Assembly: GCA_900556705.1 (NCBI GenBank)
Contig: USPT01000079.1
Location: 1-5,043 of the forward strand
Reading direction: 5' to 3'
Source of the DNA: an uncultured Collinsella sp.
Lineage (GTDB): Bacteria; Actinomycetota; Coriobacteriia; Coriobacteriales; Coriobacteriaceae
DNA: 5,043 nt
The notes under the pieces are model-generated. The model was not told where the DNA came from, searched no databases, and saw only the letters and a list, made by a program, of their open reading frames with translations. The position numbers were made by a program, and so were the translations under genes. Below, in pieces: positions 1-5,043 of this stretch; the first letter of the stretch is position 1; each line of letters opens with the position of its first letter.

Positions 1-38
1 TGGAGAGGACTCCGGCTCAAGGGCAAACCCAGCCCCGC

Positions 39-63
39 AAAAAACGCCAGACGAAAATGCGTT
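39..63 (-). terminator. Possible Rho-independent terminator after nth
   Basis: Read on the minus strand, AACGCA is followed by an 8-base loop (TTTTCGTC) and then TGGCGTT. The arms pair over six bases if one G is bulged out, and the second arm runs into a T tract (six T in a row, two of them in the stem). It begins a few bases after the nth stop. The stem is short and imperfect, so it is only a plausible terminator. Positions 1-38, beyond it, hold nothing I can name. Confidence 0.4.
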
Positions 64-68
64 CCGCC

Positions 69-734
69 CTACCCCGCCACGCGCACGCTGGGACACAAAT
101 CCGCCAGCGGACACTCGTCGCACTTAGGCTTGCGGGCGTCGCAGACCTCGCGGCCAAAGGTGATCCACTGGTGGTTGACCGACTCCCAATACTCGTGCGG
201 CAAAATCTTGAGCAGATCTTGCTCAGTCTTGAGCGGCTCTTTGGCATGCGTCTTGGGACTCAGCATCAGGCGGTGCGCGATGCGGTTGACGTGCGTATCG
301 ACCGCGATGCCCTCGACAATGCCAAACCCCACGTTGAGCACGATGTTCGCCGTTTTGCGCCCCACACCCGGCAGCTTGACGAGCTCCTTCATGTCGGCCG
401 GTACCTCGCCGCCGTAATCGGTGACGATCATCTGCGCGGCCTCCACGGCGTGCTTGGCCTTGCTCTTATAAAAGCCGAGTGACTTAATGGTACCGGCCAC
501 ATCGGCCACGCTCGCCCCCGCCATGGCCTCGGGCGTGGGCCACTGGGCAAACAGCCGCGGCGTCACCTTGTTGACCTGCGCATCGGTCGTTTGCGCCGAG
601 AGCAGCACCGCGATCAGCAGGCGGAAGGGATTCTCGTGATCCAGAAAACACTCGACCGGGCCATAGCGACGGTTGAGGCGCTCGCACACCTCAACGGCGC
701 GCTCGCGTTTGGCGGCATTGATCTCGCGTGGCAT
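69..734 (-). CDS. nth: Endonuclease III (DNA-(apurinic or apyrimidinic site) lyase / glycosylase)
   Basis: A bifunctional DNA glycosylase and AP lyase that removes oxidised pyrimidines and nicks the abasic site in base excision repair. At 221 residues it is close to the usual size (E. coli 211). The helix-hairpin-helix LPGVGRKTANIVL lies at about residues 121-133, with the catalytic lysine at 127. The catalytic aspartate is in VDTHVNR at about 146. A C-terminal [4Fe-4S] cluster loop has cysteines at 198, 205, 208 and 214 in the classic C-x6-C-x2-C-x5-C spacing. All key residues are present. The ATG at 734 is preferred over one eight codons upstream (758), because GAGGAG sits five bases before it and the upstream ATG has only a weak AGG. 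The ABC exporter gene ends 63 bases upstream with no terminator between, so the two may share a transcript. The stop is TAG. Confidence 0.95.
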   Translation of the reverse strand: MPREINAAKRERAVEVCERLNRRYGPVECFLDHENPFRLLIAVLLSAQTTDAQVNKVTPRLFAQWPTPEAMAGASVADVAGTIKSLGFYKSKAKHAVEAAQMIVTDYGGEVPADMKELVKLPGVGRKTANIVLNVGFGIVEGIAVDTHVNRIAHRLMLSPKTHAKEPLKTEQDLLKILPHEYWESVNHQWITFGREVCDARKPKCDECPLADLCPSVRVAG

Positions 735-739
735 AATGA

Positions 740-745
740 CTCCTC
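740..745 (-). promoter_or_regulatory. Ribosome binding site that sets the nth start
   Basis: GAGGAG on the minus strand, five bases before the ATG at 734. It lies inside the longer open frame, so it decides in favour of the shorter Nth protein. Confidence 0.75.
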
Positions 746-797
746 GCTTCAGCGGCATAACAAACCTATGGGCACGATTGTCCCACGTATGGGGTCT

Positions 798-2600
798 TTA
801 CGCCTCCAAAAATGCGCCGGTCTGGCGGCCCCACAGGCTTGCGTACTCGCCGCCCGCCTCGACAAGCTGCGCATGCGTACCGTCCTCGACAATCTCGCCG
901 TCCGCCAGCACCACGATGCGATCGAGCGCCGCCACGGTAGACAGGCGATGTGCCACCACAATGGAGGTGCGACCGCGCATCAGGTTCTCGAGCGCCTCCT
1001 GCACCAGCGCCTCGGACTCGCTGTCCAAGGCAGACGTCGCCTCGTCGAGCACCAGGATCGGCGCATCAGTCAGAATAGCGCGGGCAATGGCCACGCGCTG
1101 GCGCTGACCGCCCGAAAGCTTAACGCCGCGTTCGCCCACCATGGTGTCAAAGCCGTTGGGCAGACGGTCGATAAACTCCAGGGCATTTGCCAGGCGCGCG
1201 GCCTCGCGGATCTGCTCGTCGGTGGCGTCGGGGCGTCCGTAGGCGATATTCTCGCGAATGGTGCGATGGAACAGCAGCGCCTCCTGCGGCACGTAGGCAA
1301 CCTGGCGGCGCAGGCTCTGCTGCGTACAGCGCGAGACATCCTGACCGTCCACGAGCACGCGGCCGCCCTGAACATCGTCCAGGCGCAGCAGCAGCTTGGT
1401 GAGCGTCGTCTTACCCGAACCCGATTTGCCCACCAGGCCCACGCGCTGGCCCGCCGCCACATGAAGTGTCAGGTTATCGAACACGCTCTCGCCCGCCGCA
1501 GCGTCACGGTACGCAAAACTCAGGTGCTCAAAATCAATCGCGCCCTCGGTCACTTTGAGCTCAGGGGCGTCCGGGTCATCTGCCACCAAACGTGGCTCGT
1601 CCAGCACGCGCGTCATCTCGGCCGCATCGCCCAGCGCGCGGTTAATGCGCTGCATCATGGAGCTTACGTAGTTCAGGCGCATGGTGAGGTTATAGGTGTA
1701 GGTAAAGATCATGACGAGCGAGCCGGCCGAAATGCCAAACCACGCGTTGCCGCCCGCCACGAACACACTCACCACGGCCATGGTGATGACGATGAGGCCC
1801 GAGGTCGTAAAGTTGCGCTGCATCATGGCGTGCGTCGAGACCGTCTCGGCGTCGCGCGCGGCACGATCGGCGGCGTCGAACAGATCGCGTTCAAAGTCCT
1901 CGCGCCCGCAGGTCTTGCCGGCCAAGATGTTCGTGACCGCGTCGGAGAGCACGCCCGAGAGCTTGTTCTGCGCGGCGGACGTCGCGGCCGAAAGCGGCAT
2001 GATGCGCTTGTACATAAGCCAGACAAACGCGATGTAGACGACCATGATGCACACCAGGATCACGGTAAACGTCGGTACCACCGGGGCGAGTGCGGCCACG
2101 GTGCAGATGACCGAGGTGATGGTGGGGATGAGCGAATACACCGTCACGTCGACCAGACCCGTGTAGCCGCTCATAAAACGGCTTGTCTGGCTCACAAGCG
2201 ATCCGCCAAAGCGGCTGGTGTGAAATGTCATGGATTGATTGGAGAGCGTGTCGAAGCACAGGCGCGCCAGGTGATAGTTGCCCGCAATCTCGAGCTTGTA
2301 GACGGTGTAGTCCTGCAGCTTGGAGAGGATTTGGCCCACTAGGTTAACGAGCACGAGCGCCAGGATATAGGGGCCGAAGACCTCAAACACCTGGTCGCCT
2401 GCCACGGGACCGGCCTGGACGCGGTCGACGATGAGGGCCATCACATAGGTGTTGGTAAACGTGAGCAAAAAGATGTAGCCCGCCGACGAGAACACCGAGA
2501 GAAAGACAATCAGCGACTGCGTGCGCGTGACGCCCCAAAACCGCTGCAGCGTGCGACGCACGGTGGAGCGGCTGAGCGGGCTGGTGCTTCTCTGAGACAT
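798..2600 (-). CDS. ABC exporter half-transporter, fused permease and ATPase (MsbA/MdlB-like)
   Basis: A type IV ABC exporter half: an N-terminal membrane domain fused to a nucleotide-binding domain, 600 residues, the family norm. Six membrane segments are visible at roughly residues 29-57, 77-93, 153-173, 179-197, 269-288 and 295-309. The ATPase domain is complete: A-loop tyrosine near 364, Walker A GKSGSGKT at 391-398, Q-loop glutamine at 439, signature LSGGQ at 495-499, Walker B ILVLDE with catalytic glutamate at 520, D-loop SALD at 523-526 and H-loop histidine at 551. Nothing suggests a degenerate site, so a homodimer is the simplest reading. No second half-transporter lies in this window. 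The substrate cannot be told (lipid, drug and peptide exporters all look alike here). The ATG at 2600 is chosen because AAAGGA lies five bases before it; an in-frame ATG at 2636 has no Shine-Dalgarno. It follows a terminator, so it probably has its own promoter, and nth lies 63 bases downstream. Confidence 0.93.
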   Translation of the reverse strand: MSQRSTSPLSRSTVRRTLQRFWGVTRTQSLIVFLSVFSSAGYIFLLTFTNTYVMALIVDRVQAGPVAGDQVFEVFGPYILALVLVNLVGQILSKLQDYTVYKLEIAGNYHLARLCFDTLSNQSMTFHTSRFGGSLVSQTSRFMSGYTGLVDVTVYSLIPTITSVICTVAALAPVVPTFTVILVCIMVVYIAFVWLMYKRIMPLSAATSAAQNKLSGVLSDAVTNILAGKTCGREDFERDLFDAADRAARDAETVSTHAMMQRNFTTSGLIVITMAVVSVFVAGGNAWFGISAGSLVMIFTYTYNLTMRLNYVSSMMQRINRALGDAAEMTRVLDEPRLVADDPDAPELKVTEGAIDFEHLSFAYRDAAAGESVFDNLTLHVAAGQRVGLVGKSGSGKTTLTKLLLRLDDVQGGRVLVDGQDVSRCTQQSLRRQVAYVPQEALLFHRTIRENIAYGRPDATDEQIREAARLANALEFIDRLPNGFDTMVGERGVKLSGGQRQRVAIARAILTDAPILVLDEATSALDSESEALVQEALENLMRGRTSIVVAHRLSTVAALDRIVVLADGEIVEDGTHAQLVEAGGEYASLWGRQTGAFLEA

Positions 2601-2605
2601 GGGCT

Positions 2606-2611
2606 TCCTTT
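2606..2611 (-). promoter_or_regulatory. Ribosome binding site that sets the ABC exporter start
   Basis: AAAGGA on the minus strand, five bases before the ATG at 2600. The in-frame ATG 12 codons further upstream has no comparable site, so the shorter protein is preferred. Confidence 0.7.
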
Positions 2612-2642
2612 CGCATCTGATTGGGCGAAACGCCATTGTTGC

Positions 2643-2670
2643 ATACTAAAGCGCACTTCAGGCAAGTGCG
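2643..2670 (-). promoter_or_regulatory. Inverted repeat next to a possible -10 box, upstream of the ABC exporter gene
   Basis: A perfect 7-bp inverted repeat, CGCACTT-N5-AAGTGCG, occupies 2652-2670. Just downstream on the minus strand is TAGTAT (2643-2648), which matches four of six positions of a sigma-70 -10 box and would give a leader of about 36 bases. No good -35 box is found at 16-18 bases; the inverted repeat covers that place. This is where a repressor or activator site would sit, in the gap between the rmuC terminator and the exporter gene. It could instead be a second, T-poor hairpin of the rmuC transcript end. The promoter assignment is weak; the repeat itself is plain. Confidence 0.35.
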
Positions 2671-2675
2671 ACGCG

Positions 2676-2708
2676 AAAAGCGCCCGCGCCCCGCGCTTGC
2701 GCAGGCGC
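2676..2708 (-). terminator. Rho-independent terminator of rmuC
   Basis: On the minus strand GCGCCTGCGC and GCGCGGGCGC form a 10-bp stem with one T-G wobble around a 9-base loop, and TTTT follows directly. It starts 18 bases after the rmuC stop codon. The T tract is short but the stem is very GC-rich, which fits a high-GC host. It separates rmuC from the ABC exporter gene. Confidence 0.75.
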
Positions 2709-2726
2709 CCCGCCGTCTTGTTGCAA

Positions 2727-4082
2727 TTAGTCCTCGTCTTCTTGGTCTGTGGGAAGGCCCGCGGGCGTGAGTCCCAAGATCTCATCGGCTTGGTCGGCGT
2801 CTTCCAACGCGTCGATGTCCTTGAGCTTGCGCTCCATGACGTTGGTGCGCGTGGTAATGATGCCCTCGACCGTTTTGCCCGCGGTCTCGATCTGCTGCTG
2901 GGCGCGGCGCAGCGCCGCCTGATAGCGCGGCAGCTCGGCCTTGACAGCGGAGAGCACGCGCAGCACGTCGTCGGTACGTTTTTGCAGCTTAAACGTTTGG
3001 TAACTCATCTGCAGGCTGTTGAGAATGGCCGCCATGGTGCTAGGGCCGGCAACGTTGACGTGATAGTCGCGGCCCAGGGTCTCGATAAGCCCGGGGCGGC
3101 TGACGACCTCGGCGTACAGTCCTTCAAACGGCACGAACATGATGCCAAAGTTGGTCGTTGCCGGCACGCTCAGGTACTTTTCGCAGATGTCCTTGGCCTC
3201 GCGCTTGACCATGGTGTCGAGCGTCTTACGCGCAGCCGCCACGGTCTCCGCATCGCCCGACTCCTGCGCGTCGAGCAGGTGCTCGTACGCGTCGCCCGGA
3301 AACTTGGAGTCAATCGGCAGCAGCACGGGGTCGCCCTCGTCCACCGGCAGCTTGACGGCAAACTCAACGCGCTCCGAGGCGCCGGGCTTGGTGGCGACGT
3401 TTTCCAGATACTGGTCGGGTGTAAGGATGTCCGCCAGAATTGCACCCAGCTGCACCTCGCCCAAAATGCCACGCGCCTTCACATTGCCCAGTACGCGCTT
3501 AAGATCGCCCACGCCGGTGGCGATGGATTGCATATCGCCCAGGCCCTTGTAGACGGCTTCGAGCTGGTCGCTCACCTGCTTAAACGATGCCGACAGGCGA
3601 TCGTTGAGCGTGCGGGAGAGCTTCTCGTCCACCGTTGCGCGCATCTGATCGAGTTGCACGTTGTTGTCTTTGCGGATAGCACCCAGCTGGGCATCGACCG
3701 TCTCGCGCACCTTGTCCAGGCGGTGCTCGATGCCCTCGCGGTTGGCACCGAGCTGTTGGGCCGTCTCGCGGCGCAGGTCATCCATCCGGTCACCAGCTTG
3801 CGAAAACTCACGCGCGATGGTCAGGTAACGTTGCTGCTCCACGGCCGCATCTGTCGTCTGCTGCTGCGCGATGGCATTGGCCGTGCGGCGAGTTTCGGCC
3901 AGCGCGACGTTCAGGGCATCGAGCGCGTTGTTGGCCTGCTCGAGTGCTGCCAGCGTTTCCGCGCTACTGTCGCCACGCTCCCGCAACTCGGCACGCAGGC
4001 TCTTGAGCTGGAGGGCGCAAGCCACAGCAACCCCCACCGCCACCAAGGCGATCACAACAAGCACAATATCAATAGCAGACAT
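2727..4082 (-). CDS. rmuC: RmuC family protein (putative DNA recombination limiting factor)
   Basis: RmuC limits inversion-type recombination at short inverted repeats in E. coli; its domain is predicted to have a PD-(D/E)xK nuclease fold, and its biochemistry is poorly known. The protein has 451 residues. It starts with a membrane segment (about 4-25), so it is probably anchored with the rest in the cytoplasm. A long Ala/Gln/Glu/Arg-rich coiled-coil stretch follows (about 26-190), then the RmuC domain (about 195-410). Visible core motifs are ILGEVQLGAIL (GE at 208-209), VEFAVKLP (glutamate 240), LPIDSKFP (D258, K260, the likely metal-site D-x-K) and FVPFEGLYAE (316-325). The tail is acidic (TDQEDED). 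The ATG at 4082 has GGAG three bases upstream; a TTG 11 codons further up has no such site. It lies 51 bases after the HTH gene and ends in a strong terminator. Third positions are strongly GC-biased, unlike the two upstream genes. Confidence 0.92.
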   Translation of the reverse strand: MSAIDIVLVVIALVAVGVAVACALQLKSLRAELRERGDSSAETLAALEQANNALDALNVALAETRRTANAIAQQQTTDAAVEQQRYLTIAREFSQAGDRMDDLRRETAQQLGANREGIEHRLDKVRETVDAQLGAIRKDNNVQLDQMRATVDEKLSRTLNDRLSASFKQVSDQLEAVYKGLGDMQSIATGVGDLKRVLGNVKARGILGEVQLGAILADILTPDQYLENVATKPGASERVEFAVKLPVDEGDPVLLPIDSKFPGDAYEHLLDAQESGDAETVAAARKTLDTMVKREAKDICEKYLSVPATTNFGIMFVPFEGLYAEVVSRPGLIETLGRDYHVNVAGPSTMAAILNSLQMSYQTFKLQKRTDDVLRVLSAVKAELPRYQAALRRAQQQIETAGKTVEGIITTRTNVMERKLKDIDALEDADQADEILGLTPAGLPTDQEDED

Positions 4083-4085
4083 AAA

Positions 4086-4089
4086 CTCC
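4086..4089 (-). promoter_or_regulatory. Ribosome binding site that sets the rmuC start
   Basis: GGAG on the minus strand, three bases before the ATG at 4082. The spacing is tight, but it is the only such site near a start codon; the upstream TTG at 4115 has none. Confidence 0.5.
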
Positions 4090-4100
4090 GCCCAACAAAC

Positions 4101-4117
4101 CCAATCGAGCACCAATC
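4101..4117. repeat. Phased short direct repeat in the rmuC leader
   Basis: CCAATC occurs at 4101-4106 and again at 4112-4117, a period of 11 bases or about one helical turn. A one-mismatch copy (TCAATC) is at 4128-4133. They fill the 51-base gap between the HTH gene and rmuC, where rmuC control elements would be. Copies this short can arise by chance, so a binding-site role is only a suggestion. Confidence 0.3.
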
Positions 4118-4133
4118 AAAACCGCGATCAATC

Positions 4134-4697
4134 TTACCCCGCCATACGCACCGGGCGCCCGGTCCCTTCTTGGGCGCCCCTCTCCTCCGCATATTCCATA
4201 ATGCGGCGCGCCGTCTCCCTGCTCACCTTTGAGTCATCGCCGGCTAAGTATGCGTACACGTTTCCCTTATTCAGATTCAAATCGCGGCAGAGACCGTAGC
4301 GCGTTATGCCCGATTCCCCTAGCGCTCCCAATGTTCTTTTTCGCATCAGGGCGTTGATCCTTCTATCCGCAACTGGCTTTTCCTTCACCGCTCTATACGC
4401 ACGCCAAACGTTGGCATAACGGTTAGGGAGCTCGCTTTTGGCGCATAGAGACGCCATGCCACCCGCTTGATCGTACAAAGACAAAACACCCCGGTAATCC
4501 TCTTCCATCCACGAGCCCTCGGATAAGCCCAGAACGTATTCGGCTTTGCCCTGCGCCAAAGCGAGCAAAAACAGAGGCTCCGCCACGCGCGGCGCAACCG
4601 TCGTCGCCTGCTCAACCAGTTTTCTAAAACTCAGCGACCGCTGCCCGGACAGCTCTCGGCAATAGCCTTTCAAAAATCCCTCAAAAGTCAGATTCAA
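4134..4697 (-). CDS. Uncharacterised protein with C-terminal helix-turn-helix-like region, partner of the upstream nucleotidyltransferase
   Basis: I do not recognise a named family. The 187-residue protein is mostly helical, with no signal peptide or clear membrane segment. Residues about 1-110 form an undefined domain (FEGFLKGYCREL near the N-terminus, WRAYRAVKEK near 98-107). Residues about 129-170 look like a helix-turn-helix: GITRYGLCRDLNLNKGNVYAYL, then SRETARRIMEYA, as in Xre/Cro-type repressors. The start is TTG at 4697: AAGGAGGT lies six bases before it, and the TTG overlaps the stop of the upstream gene as TTGA, which implies translational coupling. A longer frame from an ATG at 4817 would overlap that gene by 124 bases and has no support. 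GC is lower than in nth or rmuC (32 of 60 bases at 4381-4440). Its likely role is antitoxin or autorepressor of the upstream nucleotidyltransferase; this is inferred from layout only. Confidence 0.8.
   Translation of the reverse strand: MNLTFEGFLKGYCRELSGQRSLSFRKLVEQATTVAPRVAEPLFLLALAQGKAEYVLGLSEGSWMEEDYRGVLSLYDQAGGMASLCAKSELPNRYANVWRAYRAVKEKPVADRRINALMRKRTLGALGESGITRYGLCRDLNLNKGNVYAYLAGDDSKVSRETARRIMEYAEERGAQEGTGRPVRMAG
4151..4179. repeat. Paired GGGCGCCC palindromes at the 3' end of the HTH gene
   Basis: CCGGGCGCCCGG at 4151-4162 is a perfect 12-bp palindrome. Its core GGGCGCCC (4153-4160) recurs at 4172-4179, 19 bases away. Because the core is self-complementary, the two copies can also pair with each other as an 8-bp stem with an 11-base loop. 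No T tract follows on either strand, so it is not a standard terminator. It lies within the last 16 codons of the HTH gene, about 70-100 bases upstream of the rmuC start. A TAAGAT box (4131-4136, minus strand) has its expected -35 place exactly over the larger palindrome. Confidence 0.55.
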
Positions 4698-5043
4698 CCG
4701 AGCACCTCCTTTTTGTATTGCCTGTATGCGCAGACCATCTCTTGATAACTCCGCTCCGAGGGCGACGACGCCAGAGCCTCTCCCTCGTCGAATATAAGCC
4801 GCTCGAGCAGATCCCAATCAAGTCGGTCAACGAATGCCTGACTATGAAGATCGACGATGTCGTTCGGACGATAGGCATAAAGCTTCATCACCGCCAGGTC
4901 CTCCAAAGATGGCGTAAAGTACCTGATAAAACGCGCCCCAATCTTCAAGGGAATCAAACGATCTTCGTAATTGAATGGCATCTGATTACAATATGCCACC
5001 GCCATACCATTCACCTCGGGGTATCGAGCTATGATCTCGCGGA
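4694..5043 (-). CDS. Nucleotidyltransferase, DUF6036/AbiEii-like, C-terminal part (5' end outside the window)
   Basis: The frame stays open to the window edge: upstream of a GTG at 5014 it reads REIIARYPE without a stop, so the gene begins beyond 5043 and the GTG is not the start. About 115 residues are visible. The stretch IPLKIGARFIRYFTPSLEDL, then KLYAYRPNDIVDL, matches the pattern (ED-L-x2-x-KL-x-A-x-R-x-x-D-x-x-D) found after the catalytic core in DUF6036 and AbiEii-type nucleotidyltransferases. The catalytic GS...DxD motif would be in the missing N-terminal part, so activity cannot be judged. Such proteins are known as toxins of toxin-antitoxin and abortive-infection systems that modify tRNA or other targets. 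The stop TGA overlaps the TTG of the HTH gene. GC is low (26 of 60 bases at 4921-4980), in contrast with the core genes to the left. The family call is from remembered pattern, not a search. Confidence 0.75.
   Translation of the reverse strand, partial: REIIARYPEVNGMAVAYCNQMPFNYEDRLIPLKIGARFIRYFTPSLEDLAVMKLYAYRPNDIVDLHSQAFVDRLDWDLLERLIFDEGEALASSPSERSYQEMVCAYRQYKKEVLG
4704..4711 (-). promoter_or_regulatory. Strong ribosome binding site that sets the HTH gene's TTG start
   Basis: AAGGAGGT on the minus strand is a perfect 8-base match to the 16S anti-Shine-Dalgarno sequence, six bases before the TTG at 4697. It is embedded in the last codons of the nucleotidyltransferase gene (Lys-Glu-Val). Together with the TTGA overlap it fixes this weak start codon and suggests the second protein is made well, in step with the first. 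Confidence 0.85.

Noticed and set aside
769..793. TGGG-CCCA-TGGG blocks between the exporter gene and nth that could form two mutually exclusive hairpins
   Set aside because: The stems are only four base pairs with no T tract or leader peptide; this is expected by chance.
591..2342. A 583-codon open frame on the plus strand, antisense to the ABC exporter gene
   Set aside because: It lies opposite a gene with a full set of ABC motifs. Its translation is rich in His, Arg and Ala with no recognisable domain, as expected for the antisense of a high-GC reading frame.
2697..4232. A 511-codon open frame on the plus strand, antisense to rmuC
   Set aside because: Same reason: it mirrors the strong third-position GC bias of rmuC and shows no domain or convincing start signal.
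4134..4817. A longer version of the HTH protein starting at an ATG at 4817
   Set aside because: It would overlap the nucleotidyltransferase gene by 124 bases. Its extra residues look like out-of-frame translation, and the perfect Shine-Dalgarno before the TTG at 4697 marks the real start.
4694..5014. A complete 106-residue gene starting at the GTG at 5014
   Set aside because: The frame continues upstream without a stop to the window edge and the upstream residues fit the same domain, so the gene is partial. No Shine-Dalgarno precedes that GTG.

Overview
The window looks like a chromosomal segment of a high-GC actinobacterium. The protein sequences resemble Coriobacteriia, most probably a gut Collinsella; this is an impression from remembered sequence style and could not be checked by search. 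All five genes lie on the minus strand, so the order of transcription runs from high to low coordinates. The coding frames of three genes are strongly GC-rich (for example 46 of 60 bases at 2881-2940). The two genes at the right-hand end are much less so (26 of 60 at 4921-4980).

In transcription order, the window opens with a gene cut by the right edge (4694-5043). It is the C-terminal part of a DUF6036/AbiEii-like nucleotidyltransferase. Its stop overlaps the TTG start of a 187-residue protein with a C-terminal helix-turn-helix-like region (4134-4697). Translational coupling, an 8-base perfect Shine-Dalgarno inside the upstream gene, and low GC together suggest an acquired two-gene cassette of toxin-antitoxin or phage-defence type. 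That function is inference.

Next comes rmuC (2727-4082), a membrane-anchored coiled-coil protein with the RmuC nuclease-like domain. It ends in a convincing Rho-independent terminator (2676-2708). The 75-base gap after it carries a 7-bp perfect inverted repeat beside a weak -10-like box, and then a type IV ABC exporter half-transporter (798-2600). Nth, endonuclease III (69-734), follows after 63 bases with no terminator between, so the last two are probably co-transcribed. A weaker terminator-like hairpin follows nth at 39-63.

nth, the ABC exporter and rmuC are ordinary core-type genes. The part most worth a second look is the nucleotidyltransferase/HTH pair and the unusual DNA between it and rmuC (GGGCGCCC palindromes and phased CCAATC repeats). 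No RNA gene, CRISPR array, insertion sequence or origin was seen. The start of every complete gene was placed by its Shine-Dalgarno sequence, which in all four cases shortens the longest open frame.
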